Assembly: GCA_016745315.1 (NCBI GenBank)
Contig: CP066886.1
Span: 6,200,501-6,264,500, forward strand
From: Arthrospira sp. PCC 9108
GTDB taxonomy: Bacteria; Cyanobacteriota; Cyanobacteriia; Cyanobacteriales; Microcoleaceae
Length of the DNA: 64,000 bases
Reading direction: 5' to 3'
Within the stretch, counting starts at the first letter, position 1. Every line of letters begins with the position of its first letter. Below the pieces are notes generated by a model. That model did no database searches and was not told the DNA's origin. It saw only the letters and a program-made list of their open reading frames with translations. Below are positions 19,323 to 29,000 of the stretch, in pieces. Made by a program: the position numbers and the translations under genes.

Positions 19323-20507
19323 TTAGCGATCTACTGACCCCATAATAATATCTACACTTCCCAAAATCGCCACAATATCAGCCACTTTTTCACCTTTAAC
19401 TAAATCGGGAAAAATTTGCAAATTATTAAAGTCTGCTGCCCGAATTTTGAACCGCCAGGGGAAAACATTATCATCACCGATAATATAAATGCCCAATTCC
19501 CCTTTACCGCTTTCGACGCGCACATAATGTTCTCCAGAAGGAATCTTAAAAGTCGGAGCAATTTTTTTCCCAATAAACTGGTAATCAAAATTATTCCACT
19601 CAGACTTAGGCCCTCCCATCATCCGTTGTGCCTCTAAGTTCTCGTAGGGGCCCCCAGGAAGACCATCTAAGGCTTGGCGAAGAATTTTAACAGATTCCCG
19701 CATTTCCCGAATTCGCACTACATAACGGGCGAGACAGTCTCCGTCAGTTTCCCAGTGAACATCCCAATCCAAATCATCGTAACATTCATAATGATCGACC
19801 TTACGAAGATCCCAATTAACCCCAGAAGCGCGCAACATAGGGCCAGAGAGTCCCCAGTTAATGGCTTGTTCACGGGTAATAACTCCCAAACCCTCGATAC
19901 GGCGGCGGAAAATCGGGTTATTGGTGATTAGTTTTTCATACTCATCAACTTTGGGGAGAAAATAATCGCAGAAATCATGGCATTTATCAACCCAACCATA
20001 GGGAAGGTCGGCGGCGACTCCACCAATGCGGAAGTAGTTGTTATTAACCATGCGATAGCCAGTAGCAGCTTCCCAAAGGTCATAAATCATTTCCCTTTCT
20101 CGGAAGATGTAGAAGAAGGGAGTTTGCGCGCCTAAATCTGCTAAAAATGGTCCTAACCACAGTAAATGATTGGCGATCCGGTTTAACTCTAACATGATTA
20201 CCCGGATGTACTGGGCACGTTTGGGAACCTCAATATTAGCCAGCATTTCTGGGGCGTTGACTGTTACGGCTTCATTGAACATCCCCGCCGCATAATCCCA
20301 ACGGCTAACATAGGGAACATACATGATATTGGTGCGGTTTTCGGCGATTTTTTCCATGCCCCGATGTAGGTAGCCGATGACGGGCTCACAGTCTACTACA
20401 TCCTCGCCATCGAGGGTGACAATTAGCCTCAACACTCCGTGCATGGAGGGGTGATGGGGTCCCATGTTGATGACCATGGGTTCGGTGCGAGTTTCGATTC
20501 TGCTCAT
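19323..20507 (-). CDS. ndhH: NAD(P)H-quinone oxidoreductase subunit H
   Basis: The 49-kDa-type subunit of cyanobacterial NDH-1, on the cytoplasmic peripheral arm near the quinone site, used in respiration and cyclic electron flow. The 394-residue length is standard. Signature stretches: NMGPHHPSMHGVLRL, GYLHRGMEKIAENR and ELNRIANHLLWLG, ending in GSVDIIMGSVDR. It stands alone, as usual in cyanobacteria where ndhH is detached from other ndh clusters. It is divergent from rsmH. Confidence 0.97.
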   Translation of the reverse strand: MSRIETRTEPMVINMGPHHPSMHGVLRLIVTLDGEDVVDCEPVIGYLHRGMEKIAENRTNIMYVPYVSRWDYAAGMFNEAVTVNAPEMLANIEVPKRAQYIRVIMLELNRIANHLLWLGPFLADLGAQTPFFYIFREREMIYDLWEAATGYRMVNNNYFRIGGVAADLPYGWVDKCHDFCDYFLPKVDEYEKLITNNPIFRRRIEGLGVITREQAINWGLSGPMLRASGVNWDLRKVDHYECYDDLDWDVHWETDGDCLARYVVRIREMRESVKILRQALDGLPGGPYENLEAQRMMGGPKSEWNNFDYQFIGKKIAPTFKIPSGEHYVRVESGKGELGIYIIGDDNVFPWRFKIRAADFNNLQIFPDLVKGEKVADIVAILGSVDIIMGSVDR

Positions 20508-20614
20508 ATCGTTATTGATGGCGCTAGAGTTTATGATGGTCTTATAGTCTCGTCAAATCTGCGTAACTTGCCGATTAATTTGAGTTTCCTTTAACTGATT
20601 ATAGGGATTTTGGG

Positions 20615-21553
20615 GTGTCTGAGAAAGGTAGAGATTTGGATAATTTAGAATTGGCTGGGAAATTTGTCCATATTCCGGTTTTGGGGCGGGAATTAATCGA
20701 GGGGTTAGCAGTCCAGGAGGGTGGTCACTATCTCGATGCTACGGTTGGCGGCGGGGGACATACAAAGATGATTTTTCAAGGGGCCCCTAATGTGCGGGTG
20801 ACGGCGATTGACCGTGATTTAGAAGCGATCGCCGCCGCCAAGTCAATGTTAATGGATACTATGGGTAATTGTGGCGATCGCCTGCAATTTTGGCACGGAA
20901 ACTTTAGCCAATATCCATCGAGTCCCTCACAATTTGACGGCATCATAGCTGATTTAGGGGTGAACTCCCATCAACTAGATACCCCAGGACGAGGATTTAG
21001 TTTCCGTCATTGTGGACCATTGGATATGCGAATGAACCCACAAGACCCCCTCAGCGCCGCCGAAATCATTAACACCTGGGACGAAAAACAATTGGCTGAT
21101 ATCTTTTATACCTACGGCGAAGAAAGACTATCTCGGCGCATAGCAAGGCAGATTGTCGAAAAACGACCCTTTCAAACCACAGAACAACTCGCGGGGGCGA
21201 TCGCCAATTGCGTCCCCTCCAAGTACCGTTACGGGCGAATACACCCAGCTACCCGAGTTTTCCAAGCCCTACGCATAGCCGTAAACGGAGAACTAAGCGC
21301 CCTAGAAACCTTCCTAGAAACAGCCCCCACCTGGCTTAAACCCGGAGGACGTATCGGCATCATCAGTTTCCACAGCCTAGAAGATCGGCCAGTCAAACAC
21401 GGATTTCGCCATCATCCCCTACTCAAAGTCTTAACCAAAAAACCCATAACTCCCCAGCCAGATGAAATTAGCCAAAATCCTCGCGCCCGTTCCGCTAAAC
21501 TTAGATTGGCACAAAGAAATACAAATGAGACTTTAAACCCCGTTTTTCGGTAA
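20615..21553 (+). CDS. rsmH: 16S rRNA (cytosine1402-N4)-methyltransferase
   Basis: Methylates C1402 in the ribosomal P site using S-adenosylmethionine. The 312-residue protein starts at a GTG (20615). Family signatures: HIPVLGRELIEGL, DATVGGGGHT (cofactor loop), DGIIADLGVNSHQLD and GFSFRHCGPLDMRM, then RVFQALRIAVNGEL and ISFHSLEDR. One deviation: the segment after SLEDR reads PVKHGFR rather than the usual IVKxFF. The mra/dcw neighbours of other bacteria are absent, which is normal in cyanobacteria. Confidence 0.95.
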   Translation: MSEKGRDLDNLELAGKFVHIPVLGRELIEGLAVQEGGHYLDATVGGGGHTKMIFQGAPNVRVTAIDRDLEAIAAAKSMLMDTMGNCGDRLQFWHGNFSQYPSSPSQFDGIIADLGVNSHQLDTPGRGFSFRHCGPLDMRMNPQDPLSAAEIINTWDEKQLADIFYTYGEERLSRRIARQIVEKRPFQTTEQLAGAIANCVPSKYRYGRIHPATRVFQALRIAVNGELSALETFLETAPTWLKPGGRIGIISFHSLEDRPVKHGFRHHPLLKVLTKKPITPQPDEISQNPRARSAKLRLAQRNTNETLNPVFR

Positions 21554-21594
21554 GATGTTTAAGATGCCTGATTGATCTAGGAGAAACGTAGAGC

Positions 21595-23277
21595 ATGAGT
21601 CGGGGAGAAGGTCGCAAACTGAAACTAATGGTCGTCGATGACGAACCCGATAACCTAGACCTGCTGTTCAGGACGTTTCGCCGTGATTTCAAAGTCCACA
21701 AAGCCGATAGCGCCCTAACAGCCCTCGAGATTCTTGATCAAGAGGGAGAAATGGCTATTATCATTTCCGATCAGCGGATGCCTGAAATGAATGGGACAGA
21801 GTTTCTCGGTAAAACCGTTGAACGCTTTCCCGACACTATCCGTATTCTGCTGACCGGATACACTGATGTAGAAGATTTGGTCGAAGCTATCAACTCCGGT
21901 CAAGTCTTCAAATATATCACCAAACCTTGGAATCCAGAGGAACTGCGAACCGTTGTTCAGCAAGCCTCCGAAACCTATAAATTTTTTAAACAGCGCACTA
22001 ACGCCCTGCGTCGGTCTTTGAAACGAGAGCGGCTATACAATGATGTGGTAATTGCCTTGCGCGAGTCTCTCGACTATGCAAGTATGCTGCAAACCATTGC
22101 AGATACCGTAGGTGAAACCTTTGAAGCCTTGGCTTGTAAGGTTAAACCCATCGAATCGGGCTCTTTGTCAGAACAGGAGTTCTCTTATCAGAGTGAATCT
22201 CACCCGGAACCCGACAATATCATAGCCTTGATGCAAGCGGCTGTAGAAACCCGTGAAACCCAGACCCACAGCGGTCAGGGAGATGATACCATCAGCCACA
22301 TTGTAGTTCCCCTTACCTATCAACACGACCTGTTAGCCGTTTTAGCCGTTTACCGCCATGGCGCAGACCAACCCTGGTCGGAAGAGGATATTCAACTGTT
22401 AGAAGTAGTTTCCGAACAAGCATCTCTCGCCCTGTCTCAAGCTAGACTATATCAACGTACCCTAGAACTCGCCGAGCAAATGCAGAGTGAGTTAAAGGTT
22501 GCTCGTCAAATTCAGATGAATTTACTCCGCCAAAGTTGGCCGGAATTTGACAATCTGAAGCTACAAGCCTGCTGCTATCCAGCTAGAGAAGTTGGGGGTG
22601 ATTTCTTTGAGGTCTATATCCACTCTATGGGGGATATTTGGGTGGCTTTGGGGGATGTTTCCGGGAAGGGAGTTCCCGCAGCTTTGTTTATGGCTAGTGC
22701 CATTTCTGTCTTGCGTCGAGAACTCTCTCAAGATACTTCCCCAGAACCAGAACAGGTAATGCACAATCTTAATAGCATCTTATCTGATGATCTGATTGGC
22801 AATAACCACTTTATTACCATGGTTTTGGCTCGCTACACACCAGCAACAGGAGAAATATCCTATGCTAATGCTGGACATATCTACCCCCTGATTTGGGATC
22901 ATCGCACCCTCCAACAACAAAACCTTAATGGTGATGGCCATGTCACAGTTGAGCCGATTTTTCTGAAAGAACGGGGTATTCCTTTAGGGATTCTCCCAAT
23001 CTGGCGCGGAAAAGTAGGTAGTCGTGTCTTGTCCCCTGGAGATGTATTTTTACTAACCAGTGATGGAATTACAGAGGCTACTGTGCTACAACAAGGCAAT
23101 GATGGTAATTCCGCCCGTGCCATGCTGCAACAGGAGGGGTTATGGCAACTCCTAAAACAACAAACTAGCCTATTAAATTTAGAGGCTTTACTGGCTTCCA
23201 TCCGTGAACAAAATCCGGTTCAGGAGGACGATCAAACCATACTCTCTCTGGAGGTTGTGTCAACAGATGATCACTGA
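21595..23277 (+). CDS. Response regulator-GAF-SpoIIE (PP2C) phosphatase
   Basis: A 560-residue regulator. The receiver domain (about 9-128) has acidic residues D15-D16, phospho-acceptor D59 (ISDQRMPEMNG), T87 and K110. A GAF-like sensor follows (about 150-300), then a SpoIIE-type PP2C phosphatase (about 325-558) with GGDFFE, GDVSGKGVPAALFMA, TSDGITEA and EDDQTILSLE. Such proteins dephosphorylate an anti-sigma antagonist in partner-switching pathways. The stop overlaps the downstream anti-sigma kinase start by 11 bases, so the two are translationally coupled and very likely one regulatory unit. Confidence 0.93.
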   Translation: MSRGEGRKLKLMVVDDEPDNLDLLFRTFRRDFKVHKADSALTALEILDQEGEMAIIISDQRMPEMNGTEFLGKTVERFPDTIRILLTGYTDVEDLVEAINSGQVFKYITKPWNPEELRTVVQQASETYKFFKQRTNALRRSLKRERLYNDVVIALRESLDYASMLQTIADTVGETFEALACKVKPIESGSLSEQEFSYQSESHPEPDNIIALMQAAVETRETQTHSGQGDDTISHIVVPLTYQHDLLAVLAVYRHGADQPWSEEDIQLLEVVSEQASLALSQARLYQRTLELAEQMQSELKVARQIQMNLLRQSWPEFDNLKLQACCYPAREVGGDFFEVYIHSMGDIWVALGDVSGKGVPAALFMASAISVLRRELSQDTSPEPEQVMHNLNSILSDDLIGNNHFITMVLARYTPATGEISYANAGHIYPLIWDHRTLQQQNLNGDGHVTVEPIFLKERGIPLGILPIWRGKVGSRVLSPGDVFLLTSDGITEATVLQQGNDGNSARAMLQQEGLWQLLKQQTSLLNLEALLASIREQNPVQEDDQTILSLEVVSTDDH

Positions 23278-23698
23278 ATTACAGGTGCCGAGCGATATTC
23301 GGTTTTTAGAAGTTGTTGAACACTGGCTATTAAGCAGTTTGGAAGTCCAGTTAGGGGACTCGGTGGATTGGCCCCGTCAGTCGAATCGGTTTCGCCTAGT
23401 CCTAGCTGAAGCCTATTCTAATGTGATTCGCCATGCTCACCGCGATCAGCCTGATCTTCCGGTGATTATTCGCCTACAACTTGATCAAGGTGACATTCGC
23501 TTGGAAATTTGGGATCAGGGTAAGGGATATGAAATGAGTGATTATGAACCACCATTACCTGAAGATAAGCCAGTACATGGTTATGGGTGGTTGATTATGA
23601 AGCGCCTCATGGATCGGGTTGATTATAAACTTGAGACTGATGGCCGTAATTGTTTGGAGTTACAGGCTAGTTTGGGTTCTAAGGAGTCCTCGTCTTGA
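23267..23698 (+). CDS. Anti-sigma factor-type serine kinase (HATPase, RsbW/SpoIIAB-like)
   Basis: A 143-residue protein from the ATG at 23267. The frame is open to 23204, but the internal ATG overlaps the upstream stop and gives the natural N-terminus. GHKL ATPase motifs: N box LAEAYSNVIRHAH, G1-type box IWDQGKGYEM and G2-type HGYGWLIMKRLMD. These proteins bind and inhibit a sigma factor or phosphorylate an STAS antagonist. The STAS protein is not in the window. Coupled to the SpoIIE phosphatase gene, it forms the kinase half of a partner-switching module. Confidence 0.88.
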   Translation: MITELQVPSDIRFLEVVEHWLLSSLEVQLGDSVDWPRQSNRFRLVLAEAYSNVIRHAHRDQPDLPVIIRLQLDQGDIRLEIWDQGKGYEMSDYEPPLPEDKPVHGYGWLIMKRLMDRVDYKLETDGRNCLELQASLGSKESSS

Positions 23699-23776
23699 CA
23701 CTCTAATCCCACCACCCCCCATAGGGTGGCATTAGCCCCATGATTAACCACTTTCCATTGTTGACTTTTCTCTCTG

Positions 23777-24706
<930 letters not shown>

Positions 24707-24920
24707 CATACTCACGCCCGCTGAAGCCACGGTGATTCTTGACGCTTCACTGACTGAGGCTACCGAAGTAGCCAAGAAAGTAGCTGGCTTCTGCGTTGGC
24801 GAAGCCTTCCTAAGCAAAGCAGTACCTCTCAATTGAAACGGGAGCATGATTTAATCTCAAATTAGGTTAATATTTTAGGGCAATACGGTATAAGAAGCGA
24901 GAATAGTTGAGGATAAACCT

Positions 24921-25529
24921 ATTGCCAGATATGTCAAACCCAAGGAAGCGGTCTAAATCCTTGGAGTCCATGAAAGAACACTCCCCAGATGGGACTCCAA
25001 TGGCTCAATCGAGACCATCAGAACCCCGGCTGGGCAACGACGATACAACGTTGAGTCATATTCTGCTGCCAAATCAGGCAGTGACAAACGCAAAGTCGTT
25101 ATCTATGCCAGAGTTAGTAGCCGCGCCCAGCAGTCCGACCTCAACCGACAGGTGGCCGCACTGTCCAACCTCTACCCCGAAGCAGAAGTCGTCTCCGAAA
25201 TCGGAGGCGGGCTCAACTTCAAGGGAAAGAAAATGCTGGCCTTACTGGGATAAGTCTTGTCAGGAGATGTCCGCATGGTTGTCGTTGCCCACCCAGACCG
25301 ATTGGCCAGATGGGGATTTGACTTGTTTCGATGGCTCTGTGAGCAAAACAGGTGCTCACTCATGGTTCTCAACGAGACAAGTCTCAGTCGAGAACCAGAA
25401 ATGGTTGAGGACATCCTCGCCATCCTCCACTGCTTCAGTTCCCGATTATACGGACGGAGTAAATACAAAACTCAGGTCAAAGAAGATCCGGATTTACCCC
25501 AGCCCAGAGCTAAATCAAGTCTGGCGTAA
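24921..25529 (+). pseudogene. IS607-type serine recombinase (TnpA) with two in-frame nonsense codons
   Basis: A single reading frame encodes a MerR-like helix-turn-helix (ILGVHERTLPRWD, then TIRTPAGQRRYNVESY) and a serine resolvase domain (VVIYARVSSRAQQSDL with the catalytic Ser, then VVVAHPDRLARWGFDLF and TSLSREPEMVEDILAILHCF). The frame is interrupted only by TAA at 24954-24956 and TAA at 25251-25253; sequence before and after each is collinear with the family. No clean start codon precedes the first stop. The gene is therefore inactive by point mutation rather than by deletion. The 3' end overlaps tnpB. Confidence 0.82.
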
Positions 25530-26598
25530 ATGGCTGGCTGCTTGTCGGTATTGCTACAACCAAGCAATTGCATTATCCCGGAGTGGTAAACGACTAAGCA
25601 AGTTAAAGTTACGCTGCGGAAGTGATGCAGAGCGACTTGCCTGCATGGGTCAAAGAAACACCCGGCCATATTCGGCAGAATGCTATCTTTGATGCCTATC
25701 TCGCCTTTTCAGTCAGTCCTGGCGCAAGGCCACCGAGCTGTCGGGATAGTTCTCAAGGGATTAAGTTCAATAATACTAATTTCTCTTCAGGGAGTTGGTA
25801 TCCAAGACTCACGAAAGGATTAACTTTCATGGTTTCCGAAGCTATCCCTAAAACTTGCGGGCAAGGGACTCAGTTGGTGTTTACCAAAGGTCGATGGTTG
25901 GCGATTTTCCCTGAACCAGTTGCCGTTAACCCAACTGAAGCGAATGGCGTAATTGCATTAGACCCAGGTGTCCGAACTTTTATGACCGGGTTTGATGGCT
26001 CTCGGTTTCTGGAATTGGGCTCCGGGGATATTGGACGCATTACTAGGCTATGTCAACATTTGGATGATTTGATGAGCCGAATCGCCAAGGAACCCTGTCG
26101 TTCAAGAAGGCGACGGATGAGGCAAGCGGCTCAACGAATGAGAACCAAAATCCGCAATCTAGTTGATGAAGCCCACAAACAAATTGCTCACTACTTGACT
26201 AATGACTACAGCATAATTTTTCTGCCCACCTTCGAGACTTCCAACATGGTTGCCAAAGCCAAGCGGAAAATCAAATCCAAGACTGCCCGCGCCATGCTGA
26301 CATGGGCGCATTATCGATTCAAACTAACCCTGAGACATCAAGGGGAAATAACTGGAACCACAGTTGTAGATGTGACCGAAGAATACACCAGCAAAACCTG
26401 TACTCACTGTGGTCATGTCCATTCCCAGCTAGGTGGCTCAAAAGTGTTCCGATGTCCTGAGTGTGGGTTCAACCCAGGGACTGGAACGGTGCTTTTGGAA
26501 TCTTTCTAAAAGCTTTGCGGGATACCGCCTCTGTTACCTTAACGGGTAATAGTGCTATCGTAGCATTGTCAGGCAATAGCCGGATAAATGTCGCGTAA
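25459..26598 (+). pseudogene. TnpB (IS200/IS605/IS607 accessory RNA-guided nuclease) pseudogene
   Basis: The N-terminus (SKKIRIYPSPELNQVWRKWL) is in one frame up to about 25612. The central part continues in a second frame from about 25615 (EVMQSDLPAWVKETPGH). A short frame slip and return lies at about 25715-25745. RuvC pieces follow: VIALDPGVRTFMTGF (first Asp), IIFLPTFETSNMV (Glu), then zinc-finger cysteines CTHCGHVH and CPECGFN. A last frameshift near 26476 leaves the final catalytic Asp segment (DWNGAFGIFLKAL) out of frame, running to the stop at 26598. TnpB homologs cut DNA guided by an RNA from the element end. This copy cannot make a full protein. Confidence 0.8.
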
Positions 26599-26683
26599 AT
26601 GTATCAGTAATCCCAAAGCTAACCCTACAATAGCGGGGGGCTTGTCTGCGGGTAGCTAAATTTGAGGCGATCAAGCTGTTGGG

Positions 26684-27796
26684 TTAGTGGTCAGTGCCAA
26701 TAATGTGTAAATCAACCTGGGGTAGACCTCGCATTAACCTTTGAACAATAGATCCTTTAATCAGTAGTTGCCAGCGAGATCGTCGAGTTTCCCCCAAAAC
26801 AATTTGAGTGATGTGTTGTTCGACGGCAGTATCAAGAATCGCTGTCACCACATCATCTGACTCCACCCGCAAAAACTCCCCCTCAAACTCCTGACACATC
26901 CGTTTGCAGGTTTCAATGTGGAGTGCCTCAGATTTAGAAAGAAATTGATGAGGATGAGCTACAAACAGCACAGACAAACGGCCATTCATTTGGTTAGCAA
27001 TGCGTGCCCCTCGTCTCAATAACCGAATCGAACTGGGATAGGTTGAAACACAGACCAGAACCCGTTCTTGGATATTGCAATAGCTCTGAGAATGGCTCTG
27101 TCGGCCATTGTCTTCAATATTGTCAGCCACGAACCGCAGCGCCAATTCTCTGAGAGCGACAAGATTGCGACGTTGGAAGAAGTTGTGCAGAGCCCGATCA
27201 ATCTTGGCAGAGGCATAGATTTTACCCTCTTGAAGGCGCTCTTGGAGAGTTTCAGGGGTAACGTCTACGACGATGACTTCATCAGCTTCATCAAGTAGGC
27301 GATCGGGTACCCGCTCGCGGACGACCACCCCAGAAATTTTGTGTACCAGGTCATTAAGGCTCTCTAGGTGCTGGATATTGATAGTGGAATAGACATCAAT
27401 ACCCGCTTCCAAAATCCAAAACACATCTTGGTAACGCTTCTGTCGTTCAGAACCGGGGATATTGGTATGAGCCAATTCATCAACCAGGACTAGCTGAGGA
27501 CAGCGGGCGAGTACAGCAGAGGTATCCAATTCCGTGAGAGTGCGAAAGAGCCAGTTGATCTGCTTGAGGGGAACCTGCTCTAAGCCAACTGCCTTCTCAG
27601 CGGTATCTGCTCGTCCGTGGGTTTCCAGTATTCCAATGACGACATCAAACCCTTCCTGCTTTAGCTGTTGGGCTTCCTCTAACATTCGATAGGTTTTACC
27701 GACTCCCGGTGCCATGCCGATAAAGACTTTGTGCTTACCAAGGGCGATGCTTTGGGGAGGATTGGGTGGGGTGATACATAGGGAGGTTTGGAACAT
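26684..27796 (-). CDS. kdpD: KdpD-like sensor, cyanobacterial short form
   Basis: A 370-residue protein equal to the N-terminal cytoplasmic part of KdpD: the KdpD domain with Walker A GMAPGVGKT (27-35), LVLVDELAHTN and the GIDVYSTINIQHLESLNDLV signature, followed by a universal stress protein-like domain (about 245-368). It lacks the membrane segments and histidine kinase, which is normal for cyanobacterial KdpD. It probably regulates K+ uptake, but the cognate kdpC is broken and kdpA and kdpB are not in the window. It lies 21 bases downstream of the kdpC remnant. Confidence 0.9.
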   Translation of the reverse strand: MFQTSLCITPPNPPQSIALGKHKVFIGMAPGVGKTYRMLEEAQQLKQEGFDVVIGILETHGRADTAEKAVGLEQVPLKQINWLFRTLTELDTSAVLARCPQLVLVDELAHTNIPGSERQKRYQDVFWILEAGIDVYSTINIQHLESLNDLVHKISGVVVRERVPDRLLDEADEVIVVDVTPETLQERLQEGKIYASAKIDRALHNFFQRRNLVALRELALRFVADNIEDNGRQSHSQSYCNIQERVLVCVSTYPSSIRLLRRGARIANQMNGRLSVLFVAHPHQFLSKSEALHIETCKRMCQEFEGEFLRVESDDVVTAILDTAVEQHITQIVLGETRRSRWQLLIKGSIVQRLMRGLPQVDLHIIGTDH

Positions 27797-27817
27797 TAGA
27801 AGATTTGAATTTAAAGG

Positions 27818-28384
27818 TTATCCAAGGCTAAGTTCTCTCTTGAGAACATTGATACCAGGCTCCCCAAAAATACCAAGGAAGCGGTCTTCAGTATTTTGAG
27901 TAATCAGCGATCGCACTTGGTCAGTAGACAGGCCACGCGCAAGGGCGACCCGTTCAACTTGAGCGAACCGCAGCAGGGGGGCTAATGTGAGGGTCAAGAC
28001 CGGAACCGGAGGAATAAAGTAAGTCAGCGGTGGGTTCAATCCCGGCGCTACGAAGACGCTGGGCTTCGTTCTGAATGCGTGCCAACAGTTCCGGGTTGTC
28101 TGGAGCCAGATTACTACCTCCCGATACTCCGGTGGGGTTAGCCTCCGCGTCAGAACTATAATTGACATCACTAGGACGGCTCCAGAAATAATCGTCAGTG
28201 GTAAAGGTTTGACCAATGAGTGCGGAACCAATGACCTCAAGAGTGAGAGTTAGTGAGAAGACTGCCGTTAGCCTGGTAGGGGAAAAAGCCCTGACCAATG
28301 AGGAAAATCAGCAGGGGATAGAGGAAAGCGGTGAGGAAGCGCGAGGGTAGCGAGACTGCGAATACTGATGATCAGGTCTTTCAT
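27818..28384 (-). pseudogene. kdpC: kdpC pseudogene (K+-ATPase subunit C) with several frameshifts
   Basis: From the ATG at 28384 the start reads MKDLIISIRS, then the frame shifts into LTAFLYPLLIFLIGQGFFPY. A second shift leads into VIGSALIGQTFTTDDYFWSR and SGSGLDPHISPPAA, and a third into FAQVERVALARGLSTDQVRS, ending at 27818. All the pieces are recognisable KdpC in the right order, so at least three small indels (near 28340, 28250 and 27965) have inactivated the gene. KdpC stabilises ATP binding to the KdpB pump. The gene order F-C-D matches the cyanobacterial kdp operon. Confidence 0.82.
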
Positions 28385-28467
28385 GGTGAATTTCTGAGAG
28401 GTTTAGAGTTTGAAAAAGTTGACAGTTTGAGTTGGGATGTAAACGTTTATAGGGATTAACGTTGTAC

Positions 28468-28527
28468 TTAGAACTTCTCGGGCTGAACAATCACGATCGC
28501 TAAATAGATAGCCAGGCCCACAACGAA
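28468..28527 (-). pseudogene. Remnant of a kdpF-like gene, C-terminal codons only
   Basis: The minus strand encodes GLAIYLAIVIVQPEKF followed by a stop, which matches the single membrane helix and RPE/QPEKF-type tail of KdpF. An in-frame TGA stands immediately upstream and no kdpB or kdpA sequence follows. The foreign-looking element starts directly beyond it, so the operon seems to be cut here. Confidence 0.55.
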
Positions 28528-28591
28528 TCAAGTGCATTAGGCATTATCTGTTAATTTATTGTTGTAAGTCATAAGTCATTTTAGTTCTCCA

Positions 28592-29000
28592 TTACAGTTT
28601 TGTTAGGGCTAAACACTCACTTTCACTAAGAGCGCGAGGGTAGTAGCGGAAATCTTTACATATACCAGTTTCAACAACACCATTAGCTCTTCTTAATATA
28701 AGAATTTCAGAAATAGGTTGATAAGATGTTACTGTATTAGGTGCATCAACCACTTTATCACCGTTAATAAATAACTTTTGCCGACCTTGCTCTAAAACAG
28801 ATAATATCTTAAATGATGGTGCGTCCAATCTAGTTATTAAGGGTGATGAATAAGTCAACACACCACCAGACACAGTTCTAGTGTCTATACCGAAACCTGC
28901 ACTGTCGTCGCCGTGAAGTATCAAGTTGGTATTATCTGAATTAGTACCTAAAATAGCACCAACTCCTGTCAACTTGTTTGGTGTATATTCTATATAAAAA
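28592..29000 (-). pseudogene. C-terminal part of a phage fibre/spike-like protein, split by the group II intron
   Basis: Open on the minus strand from the intron edge: FYIEYTPNKLTGVGAILGT begins the segment and ALSESECLALTKL ends it at 28592. The sequence resembles a LamG/concanavalin-like fold in phage fibres. Joined to the part at 31582-32550 without the intron, the frames can be restored as NPSEGR followed by FYIEYTP, a normal transition in this type of protein. The intron is in the opposite orientation to the gene, so it cannot splice out of this mRNA, and the gene is broken. Confidence 0.72.

Larger units (their letters stand above)
24707..26640 (+). mobile_element. Decayed IS607-family element (serine recombinase plus TnpB)
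   Basis: The stretch after queG holds a broken IS607-type recombinase gene overlapped by a broken tnpB in the same orientation, the normal IS607 order. Outer ends are not certain: no terminal inverted repeats are expected for this family, and the flanks 24707-24920 and 26600-26640 contain only short stems. Limits are approximate. A reading of the TnpB 3' end suggests an omegaRNA-like region could lie at about 26450-26640, but this is an inference. Confidence 0.7.

Noticed and set aside
24907..25692. 261-residue open frame as a gene
   Set aside because: Its first two thirds are in the wrong frame over the recombinase pseudogene; only the end corresponds to the TnpB N-terminus.
28308..28490. 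60-residue minus-strand open frame
   Set aside because: It overlaps the kdpC start in another frame and has no recognisable features; the kdpC and kdpF remnants explain the DNA.
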